The notes under the pieces: generated by a model
Databases searched by the model: none
What the model saw: the letters and a program-made list of their open reading frames with translations, nothing else
What the model was told of the DNA's origin: nothing
In this document: in pieces, positions 61,736 through 64,000 of the stretch
Layout: every line of letters starts with the position of its first letter
Position numbering within the stretch: the first letter of the stretch is position 1
Source: Norana najaformis
Lineage: Eukaryota > Annelida > Clitellata > Crassiclitellata > Hormogastridae
Length of the DNA stretch: 64,000 nucleotides
Assembly (NCBI GenBank): GCA_964023275.1
Contig: OZ029928.1
Span: 124,001-188,000, forward strand
Direction: 5' to 3'
Program-made: the position numbers and the translations under genes

Positions 61736-62299
61736 AAACAGACTTACAGCCTCCGTATTGTAAGCTGGTCTGTAGTAAACTTTTAACCCATATGTAGATT
61801 CACAAAAACGGCGATTACAATAACAAAAATAACCTTTACCTTAACAAAACCTTATCTTACTTGCGTTACTTTATCCTTTCCCAAAGCTTAGACCGGGGGC
61901 ACATTTACTGTTGAATTTGCATCAGATTTCATACAACTAGTAAATAGTAGAGTTTAACGACATCTTGTGTCTGTCAGGGACCTAAAGAATGACCATCAAT
62001 GTAATATAATGTCTGAATTGTAATAAAATGTAAATCTGCGAAATTTCTCAGCGCCCCATCTAAATATTACGTGAGACAGGCGTCTTCAAATCCATTAAAT
62101 TGAGGTGTTGAACGGCATCTGACATTGAATTAACGTATGTTTCCCTTTTCGTTTTTCCTTCTTAACAAAAGTTACTGTATTTTATACCCATTTTTATTTT
62201 TTTAAATACGGTGTTTAACTAGAAGGAAAATCTTTTTAAAAGGTAAAAGGGAATCATAATTCTCGATCGCTGCGTTAAGTAATCATGTCCCAGAAAAAG
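61736..62299. other. No gene seen
   Basis: Diverged T2-like head near 62025-62060 (TGTAAATCTGCGAAATTTCT, CAGCGCCCC). Otherwise nothing recognised. Confidence 0.4.
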
Positions 62300-62490
62300 A
62301 TTCAATTGCACTCGCCAGGTGGCAGCACAGTTTTGAAAAAGACCATTAGATCAAATTGCGCGCTGCTAACACGACTTTCATGCACGTGTTGACCACTCCT
62401 TCGCATTCTGTGTCTGTTTGTTCGTCTGTCCGTCTGGCTGTCTGGAGTTGGGTCGGATTAAGTAGGTGGCACGTGTGCTGCATGCAGGTG
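62300..62490 (+). repeat. S3 repeat with CTCF-core-like motif
   Basis: GATTCAATTGCACTCGCCAG then GTGGCAGCACAG (core 62315-62325), GACCATTAGATCAAATTG, a TCTGTCTG-type tail and AGTAGGTGGCACGTGTGCTG. Confidence 0.7.
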
Positions 62491-62544
62491 CGACTAGACT
62501 CGGCGCTATTTCTAAATTTAGTAGCCTAAGTTCTCACAAACGCC

Positions 62545-62718
62545 ATGTCTGTTATTTGCTGCCCATCCTACAGCGCACATGCTCTCGGATTTCGGCGCGA
62601 GTCCTTCAAAGCCAGCTGCGTTACTTGCAATAGTTTTTGCCGTCCTTTCTCGGGTCTGGATGCTCACCAATCCCTTGTTGAATGCGAGAGAGTCCAAACC
62701 AGAGGAGGTACTATGTAA
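62545..62718 (+). CDS. Tiny ORF with zinc-finger-like spacing
   Basis: 57 codons from ATG to TAA. It reads MSVICCPSYSAHALGFRRES and FKASCVTCNSFCRPFSGLDA, then HQSLVECERV. C-x2-C, x12, H-x5-C resembles the degenerate zinc fingers (CxxC...F..GL..H) found in some retroelement ORFs and transcription factors. It is preceded by an S3 repeat and followed directly by a T2-like element. Probably a fragment of a mobile element. Confidence 0.25.
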   Translation: MSVICCPSYSAHALGFRRESFKASCVTCNSFCRPFSGLDAHQSLVECERVQTRGGTM

Positions 62719-62805
62719 ATGTAAATGTAAACCTCCAAAATATCTCAGCGCCACATGAAAGCCACGTCATGGAGACCAGTTCAAATCACCCGAGCTAAAA
62801 AGCGA
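62715..62805 (+). repeat. Diverged T2-like element
   Basis: TGTAAATGTAAATGTAAACC, AAATATCTCAGCGCCACATG, AAAGCCACGTCATGGAGACC and AGTTCAAATCACC. Same type as 19530. Confidence 0.7.
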
Positions 62806-62964
62806 AGTAGTAGTAGTAGTTTATGTGCCTGATCATTATATTTGTGTATATATCTCACTGACAAGCATTTCCCAGTTCATTGCGCTCCTGTCCAAAGGTC
62901 TTTCTCTCCCACTGTTTCAAACTATTTCCCGTTGAAAACACATTTCCCACACATTTCGTCCACT

Positions 62965-63057
62965 ATGGCTTCACTGACCAATAAGGTCGATGTATCAACA
63001 GCATCCAATGTGGAACCAGTGCGATGGACCACTTTGAAAATGTTACCTCAAGCTCAA
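62965..63057 (+). CDS. Probable first coding exon of an unidentified gene
   Basis: ATG in a fair context (CACTATGG) opens 31 codons, MASLTNKVDVSTASNVEPVR then WTTLKMLPQAQ, ending exactly at a consensus donor GTAAGT in phase 0. The upstream leader is pyrimidine-rich and open for a further 41 codons. No domain is recognisable in so few residues. The rest of the gene lies beyond the window, and its first intron holds the LINE at 63085-64000. Confidence 0.35.
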
Positions 63058-63084
63058 GTAAGTTTGATTGATTGACTGATTGAT

Positions 63085-64000
63085 TGACTCTCTTTATTGA
63101 TCCCAAATTCAACATATCAGGTTACACATAAAACGTACAGTTTGCCAGGATACAAAAGGCAAACCCAGAAGGGACCAGGGTCCCGCTTAAATAGGGTCAC
63201 CTATTAACATCAGTAACGTAAGATGGCAATCGAAATGTTAACAAAGCAAGTATCATTTTATAAGCAAACTAAATAAGTTATGTACAATCCGTACACAAAT
63301 GAAACTAAAAATAAAACTATATAGAAGTCCGCTGCATTACACAGTCCTACATAACAAAAAACTCAGAAAAAAAGAAGCAAAAAACTAATGGTTTGTATGA
63401 ACAATTCAGTTGGCAGTCAAACAGATGTTATTAGGCCTAAATAGTGACGCATCTGCCTTTTGAACAGTTTCAAACTTGACAACATACGAATGCTCATTGG
63501 TAAAGCGTTCCAAAGTGAAGGGCCAGCACATTTAATATTGAATAATCGAGTGTTAGTGCTAGCAAAACTGGCATAATAATTACCCTGAATCCTAGTAAAA
63601 TATGAGTGATGATCGATGTTGAAGTATCCATCAAACTTCGATGGCAATAATTTATGTTGATATTGATACATAAATACAGAGATTTGAAACTTATTAATGG
63701 AATTAATTTTTAAAATATTTAGATCGACAAAACAGGGTTCAATATCGTTCACTTGGAGAGTTTTTGTAATAATTCTAAGAACACGGCGCTGCAAAACAGA
63801 TAAACATTTTATACGCGAAGGATAATTAGAGGCCCATAAAAGGTTACAGTAGGATAAGTAAGGATAAATCAATGAATAATACAAATTAATTAATATCTGT
63901 TGGGGTAGGATATAGCGAATGCGTGACAATATACCAGAACATTTAGCAATTTTACTTGATATGTGAGATAAATGCTCTTTCCACATTAAATGAGAGTCAA
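63085..64000 (-). mobile_element. Jockey/CR1-like LINE, 3' part, cut by window end
   Basis: The minus-strand open frame 63417-63986 (189 codons) is the C-terminal part of a reverse transcriptase ORF: MWKEHLSHISSKIAKCSGIL, LINLYYSLIYPYLSYCNLLW, SRIKCLSVLQRRVLRIITKT, FQISVFMYQYQHKLLP, YFTRIQGNYYASFASTNTRL and SLWNALPMSIRMLSSLKLF. Typical thumb and post-RT region. The 3' UTR extends to about 63085 next to a GATT run. No stops, so fairly young. Confidence 0.95.

Overview
This 64 kb window looks like AT-rich nuclear DNA of an invertebrate, probably marine, animal. Coding sequence comes as short exons with AG/GT borders inside long introns. There are EGF-type modules, a BovB-like RTE retrotransposon, CR1/L2-like LINE ends, tRNA-derived SINEs and many microsatellites. 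I see no operons, ribosome binding sites, rRNA or functional tRNA genes. I cannot name the species.

Region 1-26.6 kb is dominated by a direct segmental duplication: copy A about 1-10.8 kb, copy B about 17.0-26.6 kb. They are alignable block by block and differ by later insertions (a 25-bp satellite array and one SINE in A; three SINEs and a 35-bp minisatellite in B). Each copy holds remnants of a small, unrecognised coiled-coil gene ('gene X'). Copy B keeps three clean exons. Copy A keeps a possible first exon and one clean 13-codon exon, and has decayed elsewhere. Between the copies (10.8-17.0 kb) lie SINEs, a CR1/L2-like LINE 3' end and simple repeats.

Region 29.5-59.7 kb holds one large plus-strand gene model for a modular, cysteine-rich, probably extracellular protein. 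It starts with two galactose-binding-like jelly-roll modules (30.1-31.7 kb), followed by a repeated exon triad: A (short helical exon with paired cysteines), B (longer Cys-rich exon) and C (helix plus EGF-like module). Seven C exons, six A exons and four B or A/B exons are visible. A exons nearly always start with a two-base split codon that fits the phase-1 end of the C exon before them. Many C exons carry one-base frameshifts or in-frame stops, so the locus is either a decaying gene or contains residual assembly indels. Two copies of one BovB-like RTE element (42.96-44.85 kb and 56.56-59.14 kb, both minus strand) sit in its introns with long target-site duplications. Their differences are mostly single-base insertions in the first copy, which favours the error explanation for at least part of the sequence.

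Region 59.7-64 kb is mostly repeats: SINEs, a small array carrying CTCF-core-like motifs, a tiny zinc-finger-like ORF, the probable first coding exon of another gene (62,965) and a minus-strand jockey/CR1-like LINE running off the window end.

Several short interspersed families (called T2, T3 and G1 here) share an AGCGCC...GGCGCT inverted pair. One 71-bp minisatellite (33.6-34.4 kb) is a tandemly amplified tRNA-like SINE head.
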